Source: Comamonadaceae bacterium
GTDB taxonomy: Bacteria > Pseudomonadota > Gammaproteobacteria > Burkholderiales > Burkholderiaceae_C
Direction: 5' to 3'
DNA length: 6,362 nt
Assembly (NCBI GenBank): GCA_027490485.1
Contig: JAIXYA010000108.1
Span: forward strand, 1-6,362
Part shown: positions 1 to 6,362 of the stretch, one piece after another
How the letters are laid out: every line of letters starts with the position of its first letter
Position numbering within the stretch: position 1 is the stretch's first letter
Notes under the pieces: model-generated
Database searches by the model: none
Seen by the model: only the letters and a program-made list of their open reading frames with translations
Told to the model about the DNA's origin: nothing
Program-made: the position numbers and the translations under genes

Positions 1-216
1 AACAGCTTTGAGGCTTTTCCGTTTTTTGCTGTGGCGGTGTTATTGGCTTTGCATTTCCAAGCCGACGCGGCCTTGCTTGATACCTTGTGCCTGGTGTTTG
101 TCGCGGCAAGAGCCTTGTACTTCTTGGCCTATGTGATGGACTGGGCCAGTTTTCGCACCCTATGTTGGACCGTTGGCTACGGCACTTGCCTGGCTATTTA
201 CCTGCAAGTTCTGTAA
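1..216 (+). CDS. MAPEG-family membrane protein, C-terminal part (5' end outside window)
   Basis: The reading frame is open from base 1 and gives 71 residues ending at a TAA (214-216); the start lies to the left of the window. The visible part begins with N-S-F-E-A-F-P (residues 1-7), matching the Asn/Glu/Pro motif at the start of the later membrane helices in MAPEG proteins (membrane-associated proteins in eicosanoid and glutathione metabolism). Two hydrophobic segments follow (about 8-20 and 26-46), with a conserved-looking R37, Y40 and Y44, then R52 and a final hydrophobic stretch (55-71). MAPEG proteins are usually about 130 residues, so roughly the last half is seen. Bacterial members are inner-membrane proteins, some with glutathione transferase activity; the substrate cannot be predicted here. 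A GTG at 31 is internal to the conserved motif and is not the start. The gene converges on the small secreted-protein gene 17 bases away. Confidence 0.8.
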   Translation, partial: NSFEAFPFFAVAVLLALHFQADAALLDTLCLVFVAARALYFLAYVMDWASFRTLCWTVGYGTCLAIYLQVL

Positions 217-233
217 AGCCCTTCACGCGAGGC

Positions 234-575
234 TTATTCTGAAATCACCTTGCAAGGGGCTTTGATGCTGCGAGCAGTTTTCATTTGGTCGCAGCGCTCC
301 ATGGCTTTACGCTCAGCAACCGCAGACATCTTGACGTAAATTGAGCAGGTGAAGACCATTTTTTCTTGGTCCATGCTGCTGTCGAAACTGACGGCACAGC
401 GCCCAATCTCGCCCAAATGGGGTCGCTCATTCCGATAGGCTTCTTGCAATGCGCTGGGCAGATCGGGCAAGGAGACGTGGGGGAATTTGTAAGGGTCAGC
501 TTTTGCTGGGGCAGATACTGCTGTCAAGACAGCAACAAGGCTGGCCAAATAAAGGGGATAAAAACTTTTCTTCAT
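234..575 (-). CDS. Small secreted hypothetical protein with four cysteines
   Basis: I do not recognise this 113-residue protein as a named family. It starts MKKSFYPLYL and has a clear Sec signal peptide: Lys-Lys, then a hydrophobic core (about 8-21) and an A-K-A motif that predicts cleavage after residue 26. The mature part is about 87 residues, with a Pro-rich beginning (P28, P32, P37, P40) and four cysteines at 60, 77, 95 and 108. An even number of Cys in an exported protein suggests two disulfide bonds in the periplasm. Residues 84-101 are charged and probably helical. The ATG at 573-575 is chosen because the signal peptide begins exactly there; the ribosome binding site is weak. The gene is divergent from the secreted protein at 664, with 88 bases between them. 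No function can be assigned. Coding status rests on the signal peptide and the paired-cysteine layout. Confidence 0.7.
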   Translation of the reverse strand: MKKSFYPLYLASLVAVLTAVSAPAKADPYKFPHVSLPDLPSALQEAYRNERPHLGEIGRCAVSFDSSMDQEKMVFTCSIYVKMSAVAERKAMERCDQMKTARSIKAPCKVISE

Positions 576-653
576 TGAGGGCCATCTTAAATCAGTTGCT
601 TGTCATCCTCGAAGGTGCGGGTCACGTTAAAAGCATGTCATTTGCTCTTCATC

Positions 654-658
654 AAGGA
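654..658 (+). promoter_or_regulatory. Shine-Dalgarno site (AAGGA) of the 129-residue secreted protein
   Basis: AAGGA lies five bases upstream of the ATG at 664. It fixes the start of this gene and is the clearest ribosome binding site in the window; most other starts here have weak ones. Confidence 0.65.
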
Positions 659-663
659 TTCCC

Positions 664-1053
664 ATGAAAAAGCCACTGTTTTGCGCTGCTTTGAGTCTCA
701 TATTGGTCGCGCCCAGTTTGTCGTTTGCGGGCGGGGATGGTTGGCGAGGGCACTCTTCACAGGGCTACTCTGGCCACGCTCGTGGTTATGACCGCGGCCA
801 TGGTGGTCATGGCGGTTACGGCCGTGGCGATCGTGACTTACGCTGGGTGCCGTGGGTGTCAGCCGCTGTCATAGGTTCCAGCTTTTACTGGGCCAATCAA
901 GCTTACAGCCAGCCGTCCACCACCATCATCGTGACGCCCCCGCCGCCTGTGGCCATAGAGGCACCTCGTGTCGCCTATTTTTGCCAATCCTCAAGGCAGT
1001 ATTACCCCAACGTACCCATCTGCAATATGCCTTGGCAGTTGGTGCCTTACTAA
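664..1053 (+). CDS. Secreted Gly/His/Tyr-rich protein with C-terminal Cys-YYP-Cys-Trp motif
   Basis: This is a 129-residue exported protein of unknown function. A signal peptide (MKKPLF, hydrophobic core 6-19, S-F-A) predicts cleavage after residue 22. Residues 23-58 are low complexity, rich in Gly, His, Arg and Tyr, with His at 30, 38, 46 and 49. A hydrophobic stretch (61-77, W-V-P-W then AAVIGSSF) could be a membrane segment or a buried strand. A Pro-rich linker follows (P92-P95). The end holds C107, Y113-Y114-P115, C120, W124 and P128, a pattern I recall from many small envelope proteins of Burkholderiales with no settled function; the two Cys probably form a disulfide. The AAGGA site supports the start. 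The stop overlaps the stop of the exonuclease gene coming the other way. The His-rich part might bind metal, which is only a guess. Confidence 0.8.
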   Translation: MKKPLFCAALSLILVAPSLSFAGGDGWRGHSSQGYSGHARGYDRGHGGHGGYGRGDRDLRWVPWVSAAVIGSSFYWANQAYSQPSTTIIVTPPPPVAIEAPRVAYFCQSSRQYYPNVPICNMPWQLVPY

Positions 1054-1062
1054 CTCACCAAC
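1038..1062. other. Inverted repeat enclosing the overlapping convergent stop codons
   Basis: GTTGGTG (1038-1044) and CACCAAC (1056-1062) are perfect 7-base inverted repeats with an 11-base loop. The loop contains both stop codons, TAA of the + gene (1051-1053) and TAG of the - gene (1050-1052). It can fold in either transcript. The right arm is shared with the candidate terminator just downstream, so the two structures would exclude each other on the + strand. It may be a chance product of the coding sequence. Confidence 0.4.
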
Positions 1063-1985
1063 GGCTGGGTGGTTTTTTGGCCTTGACGGTCTGAATGTCG
1101 AACCAAGCCGCCCAGTGTTTCAATATCCACACTGGCGTGTTTGCCATGGTAGACACGGTTCTTTAGCCATGACAGCTCTTCTTGCAAGGCTTTATCGCCA
1201 CCCAGTTGTCGGTGCCAGCATTTGATCTCTGGCGCCCATCGGTAGCCACGCGCTTTGAGCAAATCTTTGGAGTCAAAGGGCGAGCCGGTGGCATATAAGC
1301 GCACTTGCGGTTGGTTGAGCGACTCCAGCAAGCGCAGCAAAGCAGGTTGTTGGCTTTGCGGCAATACCGCATTGAGCAATTCCAGCAACGCCCAGCAATC
1401 GGTTTCAGCGCGATGCGCTTCGTAAAAAATACCTTGGGTTTGGAGTAAATATTCCAGCTTGGCCGAGCCCACGCCTTCGCTTTTCCAGTCGATGTCTTTG
1501 ATGCTGCAAACCCATTGTTTATCTTTGAAAACAGGCCAGCGCTTTTCAACAAAGGGGCGGTCAAAAGAGGCGTTGTGCGCAATGATGACGCTGGCATCAG
1601 CGATGACTTTTTCCACTGCGGCGTCGTTGATGCGCTTGCCCTGCACCATGGCATCGGTGATGTGGTGCACTTGGGTGGTTTCAGGCGGAATAGGCCGCCC
1701 GGGGTCTTCAAGTTCGTCAAACACTTCGCGCACACCATGTACCGTGCCCAAAACAGGGTCAAACTCAAATGCAATCATGCCAAGCTCAATCACTTGGTCA
1801 TCTTGCGAACTCAAGCCCGTGGTTTCGGTATCCAGCACCACGCCCGTTTGCAGCACTTGGCCAGGCGCAGAAGGCGCAAAGTTGTGACGGGGAATTAAAC
1901 GCCGCAATACACGGTAATCGGGGTGCACAGACAAAGCCTCTGCGAGATCGGCAATGTCTTTGGGTGAGAGTTCAGAGAGATTCAT
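1050..1985 (-). CDS. DnaQ-like DEDDh 3'-5' exonuclease with a C-terminal extension domain
   Basis: This 311-residue protein belongs to the DnaQ/RNase T exonuclease superfamily (DNA polymerase III epsilon-like), which removes nucleotides from 3' ends. Exo I is V-L-D-T-E-T-T-G (D52, E54), Exo II is A-H-N-A-S-F-D (D142) and Exo III is H-R-A-E-T-D (H191, D196), so all five DEDDh catalytic residues are present. An N-terminal helical segment (1-40) with DYRVLRRLIPR (residues 23-33) precedes the nuclease domain (about 46-208). Residues 228-277 form a separate domain with R-L-Y, K-D, K-A-R-G-Y-R-W and K-C-W pattern, resembling small DUF5710-like modules; that assignment is from memory of the pattern. 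It is not the replicative DnaQ itself, which lacks this layout. The start is bounded by an in-frame stop 15 bases upstream. It lies 36 bases after pyrD and is probably cotranscribed with it. The substrate and repair role are unknown. Confidence 0.9.
   Translation of the reverse strand: MNLSELSPKDIADLAEALSVHPDYRVLRRLIPRHNFAPSAPGQVLQTGVVLDTETTGLSSQDDQVIELGMIAFEFDPVLGTVHGVREVFDELEDPGRPIPPETTQVHHITDAMVQGKRINDAAVEKVIADASVIIAHNASFDRPFVEKRWPVFKDKQWVCSIKDIDWKSEGVGSAKLEYLLQTQGIFYEAHRAETDCWALLELLNAVLPQSQQPALLRLLESLNQPQVRLYATGSPFDSKDLLKARGYRWAPEIKCWHRQLGGDKALQEELSWLKNRVYHGKHASVDIETLGGLVRHSDRQGQKTTQPLVS
1057..1078 (+). terminator. Candidate weak intrinsic terminator after the 129-residue secreted protein
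   Basis: ACCA (1057-1060) pairs with TGGT (1070-1073). An A/G mismatch and a further C1062-G1068 pair leave a five-base loop, and the stem is followed by a run of T (six T at 1073-1078, the first of them in the stem). The T run and its place just after the stop fit a rho-independent terminator, but the stem is short. It lies inside the 3' end of the opposing exonuclease gene. Confidence 0.35.
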
Positions 1986-2004
1986 GGTGGAGTGAGTTTA
2001 AGTG

Positions 2005-2037
2005 GCAGGTGTGAGATGTACTCACTTCATGACCTGC
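2005..2037 (-). other. Intercistronic hairpin spanning the pyrD stop codon
   Basis: In the - strand transcript, GCAGGT (+ coordinates 2037-2032) pairs with ACCTGC (2010-2005), and GTGAG (2025-2021) pairs with CTCAC (2015-2011) around a five-base loop. A six-base bulge (2026-2031) on one side separates the two helices. The total is 11 base pairs. The pyrD TGA (2024-2022) lies inside the upper stem. No U-rich tract follows, so it is not an ordinary terminator. It could pause ribosomes, protect the pyrD 3' end or tune the exonuclease level. Confidence 0.45.
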
Positions 2038-3098
2038 AGGCCCTTGGCCACTTGAGACACCAAGGCAGGCCCTTGGTAAATCAAGCCTGTGTAAATTTGC
2101 ACCACATTGGCACCGGCTTGAATTTTTTCAATCGCATCTTGCGCACTGACAATGCCCCCCACACCGATGAGCGCAAAGTTGGGCCCTAGGGTTTGGCGTA
2201 ATGCCCTGATCACGCGGTTGCTTGCTTGATTGACAGGACTACCTGACAAACCACCGGTTTCGTTGGCGTGAGGCAAGTGTTGAACCGCGTCTCTGGCCAC
2301 CGTGGTGTTGGTCGCGATGACGCCCCAGGCATTGTCTTTGACCTGACCCTTCTCCATGCAATGGTTTTGCAGGGTCATGCACAGTTGCGCAAGCTGTGTT
2401 TCATCTAAATCTGGCGCAACTTTGATGAAGACTGGGACATGTTTTTGGTGGGTGTGGGCCAACTGCGCACGTGCCTCGCCCAACAGGCTTAAGAGCTTTG
2501 ACAAAGCCTCGTCACTTTGCAGGCTGCGTAAATTTTGCGTGTTGGGGCTAGAGATATTCACCGTCACATAGTCTGCAAACGGGTAAACCGCATGTAGGCC
2601 GCGCAGGTAATCGTCGGCTGCACGTTCCATCGGGGTTGAGGCATTTTTGCCAATATTCAAACCCAGCAGCATGGGCTTGGGGTTGTTCTGGCGAAAACGA
2701 GCAAGTTGCACATTGTGCAAAAAACTCTCAAGCCCTTGGTTGTTAAACCCTAGCCGGTTGATCAAGGCATGGGCTTCTTGCAAGCGAAACATGCGAGGCT
2801 TGGGGTTGCCAGGCTGGGCCTCAGGGGTCACCGTGCCGACTTCCACAAAACCAAACCCCATGGCCGCAAAGGCATCTATGCAACGGGCATTTTTGTCTAA
2901 GCCTGCGGCAAGTCCCACGCGGTTGGGAAAATTCAGACCTGCCAGTTGAATGGGGTCTTCGGTGCGCTTTTGTTGGTAGGCCAAGCGCAAGAAATTGTGT
3001 TGGGTCGCCGACAGCATATGTAGCGTGGCGTCGTGTGCGGCTTCGGCGTCTAGGCTAAACAACAAGGGACGCAGCAAGGCGTAAGGCAACAGGGACAT
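2022..3098 (-). CDS. pyrD: Dihydroorotate dehydrogenase (quinone), class 2
   Basis: The enzyme oxidises dihydroorotate to orotate in pyrimidine synthesis, passing electrons through FMN to quinone at the inner membrane. The 358 residues begin with the class 2 N-terminal helical region (1-45), which docks on the membrane and forms the quinone channel. G-L-A-A-G-L-D-K-N (62-70), N-R-L-G-F-N-N (114-120), N-I-S-S-P-N-T (181-187), F-I-K-V-A-P-D (224-230), N-T-T (264-266), G-G-L-S-G (282-286), I-G-V-G-G-I (311-316) and Y-T-G-L-I-Y (336-341) are the family's FMN and substrate motifs. By alignment to E. coli PyrD, S184 is the catalytic base and K226 is an FMN contact. The length is normal for proteobacterial enzymes. 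The start matches the family N-terminus although I see no good Shine-Dalgarno. It is divergent from rpiA and leads the exonuclease gene. Confidence 0.97.
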   Translation of the reverse strand: MSLLPYALLRPLLFSLDAEAAHDATLHMLSATQHNFLRLAYQQKRTEDPIQLAGLNFPNRVGLAAGLDKNARCIDAFAAMGFGFVEVGTVTPEAQPGNPKPRMFRLQEAHALINRLGFNNQGLESFLHNVQLARFRQNNPKPMLLGLNIGKNASTPMERAADDYLRGLHAVYPFADYVTVNISSPNTQNLRSLQSDEALSKLLSLLGEARAQLAHTHQKHVPVFIKVAPDLDETQLAQLCMTLQNHCMEKGQVKDNAWGVIATNTTVARDAVQHLPHANETGGLSGSPVNQASNRVIRALRQTLGPNFALIGVGGIVSAQDAIEKIQAGANVVQIYTGLIYQGPALVSQVAKGLQVMK

Positions 3099-3138
3099 GG
3101 ATAATCAGCCGTCTTCACTAAAAATGGAATTGTCACCG

Positions 3139-3822
3139 ATGAGCCAGCTCTCCAGCCAAGACGCACTGAAAGCGCAAGTTGCCCAAGCGGCGTTGGCTTA
3201 TGTGCAGCCCCATTCCTTGATCGGTGTGGGTACGGGTTCGACGGTGAATTTTTTTATTGATGCTTTGGCCCAAAGCGCTATTCCAGTTCAAGGCGCGGTC
3301 TCCAGCTCTATTGCCTCTACCCAGCGTATGCAAGCCCTTGGCATCCCTGTGGTGGATTTGACAGATGTCCAATCCTTGTCTGTGTACATTGATGGCGCCG
3401 ATGAAATCGACAGCCATGGCTATATGGTCAAAGGCGGCGGTGCTGCGCTGACACGCGAAAAAATCGTCGCAGCGCAGGCCAAGCAGTTTGTGTGCATTGT
3501 TGACCAAAGCAAACGTGTGGATGTCATGGGTGCGTTTCCCTTGCCAGTAGAAGTCATCCCTATGGCGGTACCGCAGATCATCCGTGACTTCTCGGCATTG
3601 GGTGGCCAAGCGGTTTTGCGTATGCGCGACGAGAAGCCGCTGGTGACCGATAACGGTCAATACATTCTGGATGTGCATGGCTTGAAGCTCACAGAGCCGA
3701 TGGCGCTAGAGGCGCGGATCAGCCAATGGCCTGGCGTGGTCACCGTGGGAATTTTTGCATTTCAAAAAGCCGATATTTGTTTGCTGGCCACCCCCGATGG
3801 GGTGCAGACACTGCGCTATTAG
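3139..3822 (+). CDS. rpiA: Ribose-5-phosphate isomerase A
   Basis: The enzyme interconverts ribose 5-phosphate and ribulose 5-phosphate in the non-oxidative pentose phosphate pathway, in the cytoplasm, with no metal cofactor. From the ATG at 3139 it has 227 residues, close to the usual 219-230. G-V-G-T-G-S-T (29-35) binds the phosphate, S-S-S-I-A-S-T (55-61) follows, then Y-I-D-G-A-D-E-I-D (83-91) and [11 protein letters not shown] (98-108). D85, D88, K98 and E107 match E. coli D81, D84, K94 and E103, the active-site residues. The same frame is open from an ATG at 3097, which would add 14 residues not expected in the family and overlap the pyrD start; I prefer 3139 because [11 protein letters not shown] aligns with the family N-terminus, with GGAA (3126-3129) as a weak ribosome site. 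GATAAT at 3100-3105 could be a -10 box, but no good -35 is seen. The stop overlaps that of opdA. Confidence 0.95.
   Translation: MSQLSSQDALKAQVAQAALAYVQPHSLIGVGTGSTVNFFIDALAQSAIPVQGAVSSSIASTQRMQALGIPVVDLTDVQSLSVYIDGADEIDSHGYMVKGGGAALTREKIVAAQAKQFVCIVDQSKRVDVMGAFPLPVEVIPMAVPQIIRDFSALGGQAVLRMRDEKPLVTDNGQYILDVHGLKLTEPMALEARISQWPGVVTVGIFAFQKADICLLATPDGVQTLRY
3789..3804 (+). other. Perfect hairpin near the 3' end of rpiA
   Basis: CACCCC (3789-3794) and GGGGTG (3799-3804) form six GC-rich pairs around the loop CGAT. It lies within the last codons of rpiA, about 15 bases before the stop, and has no T run. It may act with the larger hairpin beyond the stop, or be coding coincidence. Confidence 0.3.
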
Positions 3823-5846
3823 CCAGCCATGCCTTGGTGACGCATCAAGGCATCCAAAGAGGGTTCACGACCGCGAAACTCTTTGAATGAATTCATGGCG
3901 GTACGGCTGCCGCCACGCTCCAAGATACTTTGCCGATAGCGTCGCCCCGTTTCGAGCGAGGGAGAGCCATCTTCTGCTGCGGTTTCTTCGAACGCAGCAT
4001 AAGCGTCGGCGCTGAGCACTTCGGCCCATTTGTAGCTGTAGTAGCCAGCCGCGTAGCCACCCGCAAAAATATGGCTAAACGAATGTGGCATTCGATGCCA
4101 CTCGGGTGGATGCAACACCGCCACGTCTGCCCGAACCTCTTTCAACACCCCCAGTACATCGCCACTGCGATGGGGCTCGGTGTGCAAGCGCATATCAAGC
4201 AAAGAGAACTCAATTTGCCGCAAAGTTTGCAAGCCACTTTGGAAATTTTTTGCGGCCAGCATCTTGTCGAACAAGGCGCGGGGCAGGGGCTCACCCGTGT
4301 CCACATGCGCGGTCATGTGACGAAGGACCGACCATTCCCAACAAAAGTTTTCCATGAACTGGCTGGGCAACTCGACCGCATCCCACTCCACGCCGCTGAT
4401 GCCAGACACATCACGCTCATTGACTTGTGTCAGCATATGGTGAAGACCATGGCCGCACTCATGGAAGAGGGTGATGACATCGTCGTGGGTGAGCAATGGC
4501 GGTTGGCCGTTAACCCCTTCAGCGAAATTGCACACCAAGTGAGCGATAGGAGTTTGCACAAGGCCCGTATCTGGGCGCAGCCAACGGGCTCGCACATCGT
4601 CCATCCATGCGCCACCGCGTTTACCGCTTCTGGCGCCTGGGTCGAGGTAGAACTGAGCCACCAACTCACCCGAACGTTCAATTCGGTAAAACTCGACTTT
4701 GGGATGCCACACGGGGGCGCTGTCGGGGCGAATACTCACCTCGAACAAGGTTTCCACAATTTTGAACAGACCTGCCATCACCGTAGGCGCAGTGAAATAG
4801 GGTTTGATTTCTTGTTCGCTGAAGTTGTAACGTGCTTCCTTGAGCTTTTCACCAATGAAGGTCCAGTCCCAAGGTTGCGGGTCGGCGATGTTTAATTCTT
4901 GGCGAGCAAAGTCACGCATCTCAGCCAAATCTTTTTCGGCATAAGGTTTGGCCCTTAGCGCCAAGTCGCGCAAGAAGTCCATCACCTGTGCAGGTGACTC
5001 GGCCATTTTGCTGGCAAGCGAGACTTGAGCGTGGTTGTCGAAACCGAGCATTGCAGCCTCTTCTTGACGCAGTTGCAAAATTTCTTGCAGCAGTGCACTG
5101 TTGTCGAATTGGGGATGGGCAAACTCCGCCGAGGCACGGGTCGCATGGGCTCGGTAAAGCTTTTCTCGCAAACTGCTGCTGTGGGCATATTGCATGACAG
5201 GCAAATAGCAAGGCATCTTCAGCGTTAGTTTGTAGCCGGTGTGTCCGTCTGCCGTTGCTGCCGCTTGGGCGGTTTGCAACACATCGGCGGGAACACCATC
5301 AACTTCTTCTTGCGAGGCGAGTAAAGACCAAGCATCGGTAGCGTCCAGCACATGTTCACTGAAAAGCTGGCTGATTTCAGCCAAGCGCTCTTGAATCGCC
5401 GCAAAACGTTCTTTGGCTGGCCCTTGAAGCTCGGCCCCAGACAACACAAAGTTGCGCAAGGCCAGTGTGTGCGCTCGAGCTTGCTCTGGGTTCAAGCTGG
5501 CAACGGGAATGGCTTTGTACTTGGCATACAGCGCTTCGTTTGCACCCAGGCGGGTGAAGAAGTCGGTGATGCGTGGCAATTCGGCGTTGTAGGCAGCACG
5601 TAACTCGGGTGTATCGGCTACCCCTTGCAGATGACCCACCATGCCCCAAGCGCGGCCCAGTTGCTCGGTGGCGGTATCGAGCACTTTCGAAGTGGATAAC
5701 CAATCTGCTGGGAAGCTATCAGACGTCACCGCTTTCATGGCTTGCTCGGCTTGCGCGAGCAGCTGGGTCATGGCGGGTGAAATATGTTCTGGGAGAACCT
5801 CGCTGAAACGGGGCAGGGCGGAAAAATCTAACAGGGGATTGCTCAT
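3819..5846 (-). CDS. prlC: Oligopeptidase A, family M3 zinc metallopeptidase
   Basis: The protein (also called OpdA) is a cytoplasmic peptidase that cuts short peptides, including signal-peptide fragments and proteasome-like degradation products. It has 675 residues, close to the E. coli enzyme's 680. An N-terminal helical half (1-250) frames the narrow channel of the M3 fold. The zinc site is H-E-C-G-H (H462, E463, H466), with E492 in W-D-A-V-E-L-P-S-Q as third ligand. The C-terminal [14 protein letters not shown] (592-605) supplies the Tyr residues that hold substrate (Y598, Y602, Y605 by comparison with thimet oligopeptidase). There is no signal peptide. The ATG overlaps the folD stop as ATGA, so translation is probably coupled and the two form an operon. 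The 3' end overlaps rpiA by four bases. A long antisense frame inside it is a shadow. Confidence 0.95.
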   Translation of the reverse strand: MSNPLLDFSALPRFSEVLPEHISPAMTQLLAQAEQAMKAVTSDSFPADWLSTSKVLDTATEQLGRAWGMVGHLQGVADTPELRAAYNAELPRITDFFTRLGANEALYAKYKAIPVASLNPEQARAHTLALRNFVLSGAELQGPAKERFAAIQERLAEISQLFSEHVLDATDAWSLLASQEEVDGVPADVLQTAQAAATADGHTGYKLTLKMPCYLPVMQYAHSSSLREKLYRAHATRASAEFAHPQFDNSALLQEILQLRQEEAAMLGFDNHAQVSLASKMAESPAQVMDFLRDLALRAKPYAEKDLAEMRDFARQELNIADPQPWDWTFIGEKLKEARYNFSEQEIKPYFTAPTVMAGLFKIVETLFEVSIRPDSAPVWHPKVEFYRIERSGELVAQFYLDPGARSGKRGGAWMDDVRARWLRPDTGLVQTPIAHLVCNFAEGVNGQPPLLTHDDVITLFHECGHGLHHMLTQVNERDVSGISGVEWDAVELPSQFMENFCWEWSVLRHMTAHVDTGEPLPRALFDKMLAAKNFQSGLQTLRQIEFSLLDMRLHTEPHRSGDVLGVLKEVRADVAVLHPPEWHRMPHSFSHIFAGGYAAGYYSYKWAEVLSADAYAAFEETAAEDGSPSLETGRRYRQSILERGGSRTAMNSFKEFRGREPSLDALMRHQGMAG
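3829..3853. other. Strong hairpin between the rpiA stop and the opdA 3' end
   Basis: ATGCCTTG (3829-3836) and CAAGGCAT (3846-3853) are perfect 8-base inverted repeats. In the + strand RNA the stem can extend by a G-U, a U-A and a G-C pair to 11 pairs with a three-base loop. It begins seven bases after the rpiA stop and lies inside the last codons of opdA, so it could shape the 3' end of both transcripts. There is no T run on either side, so it is not a standard rho-independent terminator. Confidence 0.45.
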
Positions 5847-6362
5847 GTCTTTGAAGATAGCGCCTGTTGGGCTGAATCCAAGGTATTGGCGAGCAGCATG
5901 GTGATGGTCATGGGGCCCACACCACCTGGTACTGGCGTGATGTAGCCAGCTACATGCCTGACGGCCTCGAAGTCGACATCACCGCATAACTTGCCAGCAT
6001 CGTCTCGGTTCATGCCGACGTCAAGCACCACAGCCCCAGGTTTCACCATGTCGGCCGTCAATACATTGCGCTTGCCAACAGCGGCCACGATGACATCGGC
6101 TTGCAAACAGTGGTGCTTCAGGTCAACGGTTGCGCTGTGGCAAACCGTGACGGTGGCATTTTCTTGCAACAGCATCAGCGCCATGGGTTTACCCACGATG
6201 TTGCTTCTGCCAATCACCACAGCGTGTTTGCCTTTGAGCTTGTAGCCAATGCTCTCCAACATCTTCATGCAGCCATGGGGGGTGCAAGGCCAGTACGCGG
6301 GCAATCCCGTCATCAAAGCGCCAGCACTGGCCACATGAAAACCATCCACATCTTTGCTGGGG
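5843..6362 (-). CDS. folD: Bifunctional methylenetetrahydrofolate dehydrogenase/cyclohydrolase, C-terminal part
   Basis: FolD oxidises 5,10-methylene-THF to 5,10-methenyl-THF with NADP and hydrolyses it to 10-formyl-THF, supplying one-carbon units in the cytoplasm. The last 172 residues are visible out of roughly 285; the N-terminal catalytic domain, with the active-site Lys, is outside the window. The frame is open through the right edge (S-K-D-V-D-G-F-H at the start), so a GTG at 6349 is internal and not a start. Seen are D-V-D-G-F-H (4-9 of the visible part, with the conserved Asp), P-C-T-P-H-G (25-30), the NADP-binding [12 protein letters not shown] (48-59), L-D-V-G-M-N-R (113-119), G-D-V-D-F (127-131) and [11 protein letters not shown] (142-152). 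The stop codon overlaps the opdA start. Confidence 0.96.
   Translation of the reverse strand, partial: PSKDVDGFHVASAGALMTGLPAYWPCTPHGCMKMLESIGYKLKGKHAVVIGRSNIVGKPMALMLLQENATVTVCHSATVDLKHHCLQADVIVAAVGKRNVLTADMVKPGAVVLDVGMNRDDAGKLCGDVDFEAVRHVAGYITPVPGGVGPMTITMLLANTLDSAQQALSSKT

Noticed and set aside
216..235. AAGCC/GGCTT inverted repeat between the MAPEG gene and the opposing small gene, as a terminator
   Set aside because: Only five pairs with a ten-base loop and no proper T run on either strand; likely chance.
584..631. Possible -10/-35 elements in the divergent gap (TTGCTT, GTTAAA, TAAGAT)
   Set aside because: Spacing is wrong (24 bases between the best pair) or the start would fall on the coding start; no pair meets a sigma-70 layout.
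784..830. Short GGC/CAT-rich repeat-like DNA as a tandem repeat
   Set aside because: It is explained by the Gly/His-rich protein segment and has no regular unit length.
1163..1774. 203-codon - strand frame overlapping the exonuclease
   Set aside because: Same strand but another frame of the DEDDh exonuclease, which has all catalytic motifs; the alternative product is low-complexity and Cys/Ser/Lys-rich.
1459..1898. Two + strand frames of 142 and 127 codons antisense to the exonuclease
   Set aside because: Shadows of the - strand gene; Ser/Thr-rich or Val/His-rich composition without any motif.
3131..3136. GTGACA on the - strand as a -35 box for pyrD
   Set aside because: No -10-like sequence occurs 16-18 bases downstream.
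3133..3678. 181-codon - strand frame antisense to rpiA
   Set aside because: RpiA carries all active-site residues; the antisense product shows no family features.
3930..4895. 321-codon open frame on the + strand inside the opdA gene
   Set aside because: It lies wholly antisense to a well-supported M3 peptidase, has no recognisable motif, signal peptide or good ribosome site, and its composition fits a reversed coding frame.

Overview
The window looks like ordinary, compact chromosome from a betaproteobacterium, most plausibly Burkholderiales and perhaps a freshwater Comamonadaceae type. This is a judgement from protein character: a class 2 quinone-linked PyrD, a family-M3 oligopeptidase A next to folD, a DnaQ-type exonuclease with a C-terminal extension, and a small secreted protein ending in the Cys/YYP/Cys/Trp motif I associate with Burkholderiales. 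It was not checked against a database. I see no IS element, integrase, CRISPR array, tRNA, rRNA or prophage signature, and no gap between genes longer than about 90 bases.

Left part (1-1053): the C-terminal half of a MAPEG-type membrane protein runs in from the left edge on the + strand. It converges on a small secreted four-cysteine protein on the - strand (234-575). That gene is divergent from a second small secreted protein on the + strand (664-1053) with a Gly/His/Tyr/Arg-rich segment. These two are the least understood genes here. Middle (1050-3098): a - strand pair, pyrD (pyrimidine synthesis) followed by a DEDDh 3'-5' exonuclease, separated by 36 bases that hold a strong imperfect hairpin. 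Right part (3097-6362): rpiA on the + strand (pentose phosphate pathway) starts almost on top of the pyrD start. It converges with prlC/opdA (oligopeptidase A), which lies downstream of and overlaps folD (folate C1 metabolism; its 5' end is outside the window).

Four enzymes are housekeeping: PyrD and RpiA feed nucleotide synthesis (orotate and ribose 5-phosphate), FolD supplies one-carbon units for purines and thymidylate, and OpdA recycles cytoplasmic peptides. The packing is tight. Two convergent pairs share four bases at their stop codons, one divergent pair has start codons within at most 40 bases, and the folD-opdA junction is an ATGA overlap. Inverted repeats sit at several gene ends. 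I found no convincing new multi-gene system. The points worth a second look are the exonuclease's C-terminal domain, the two small secreted proteins and the gene-end hairpins.
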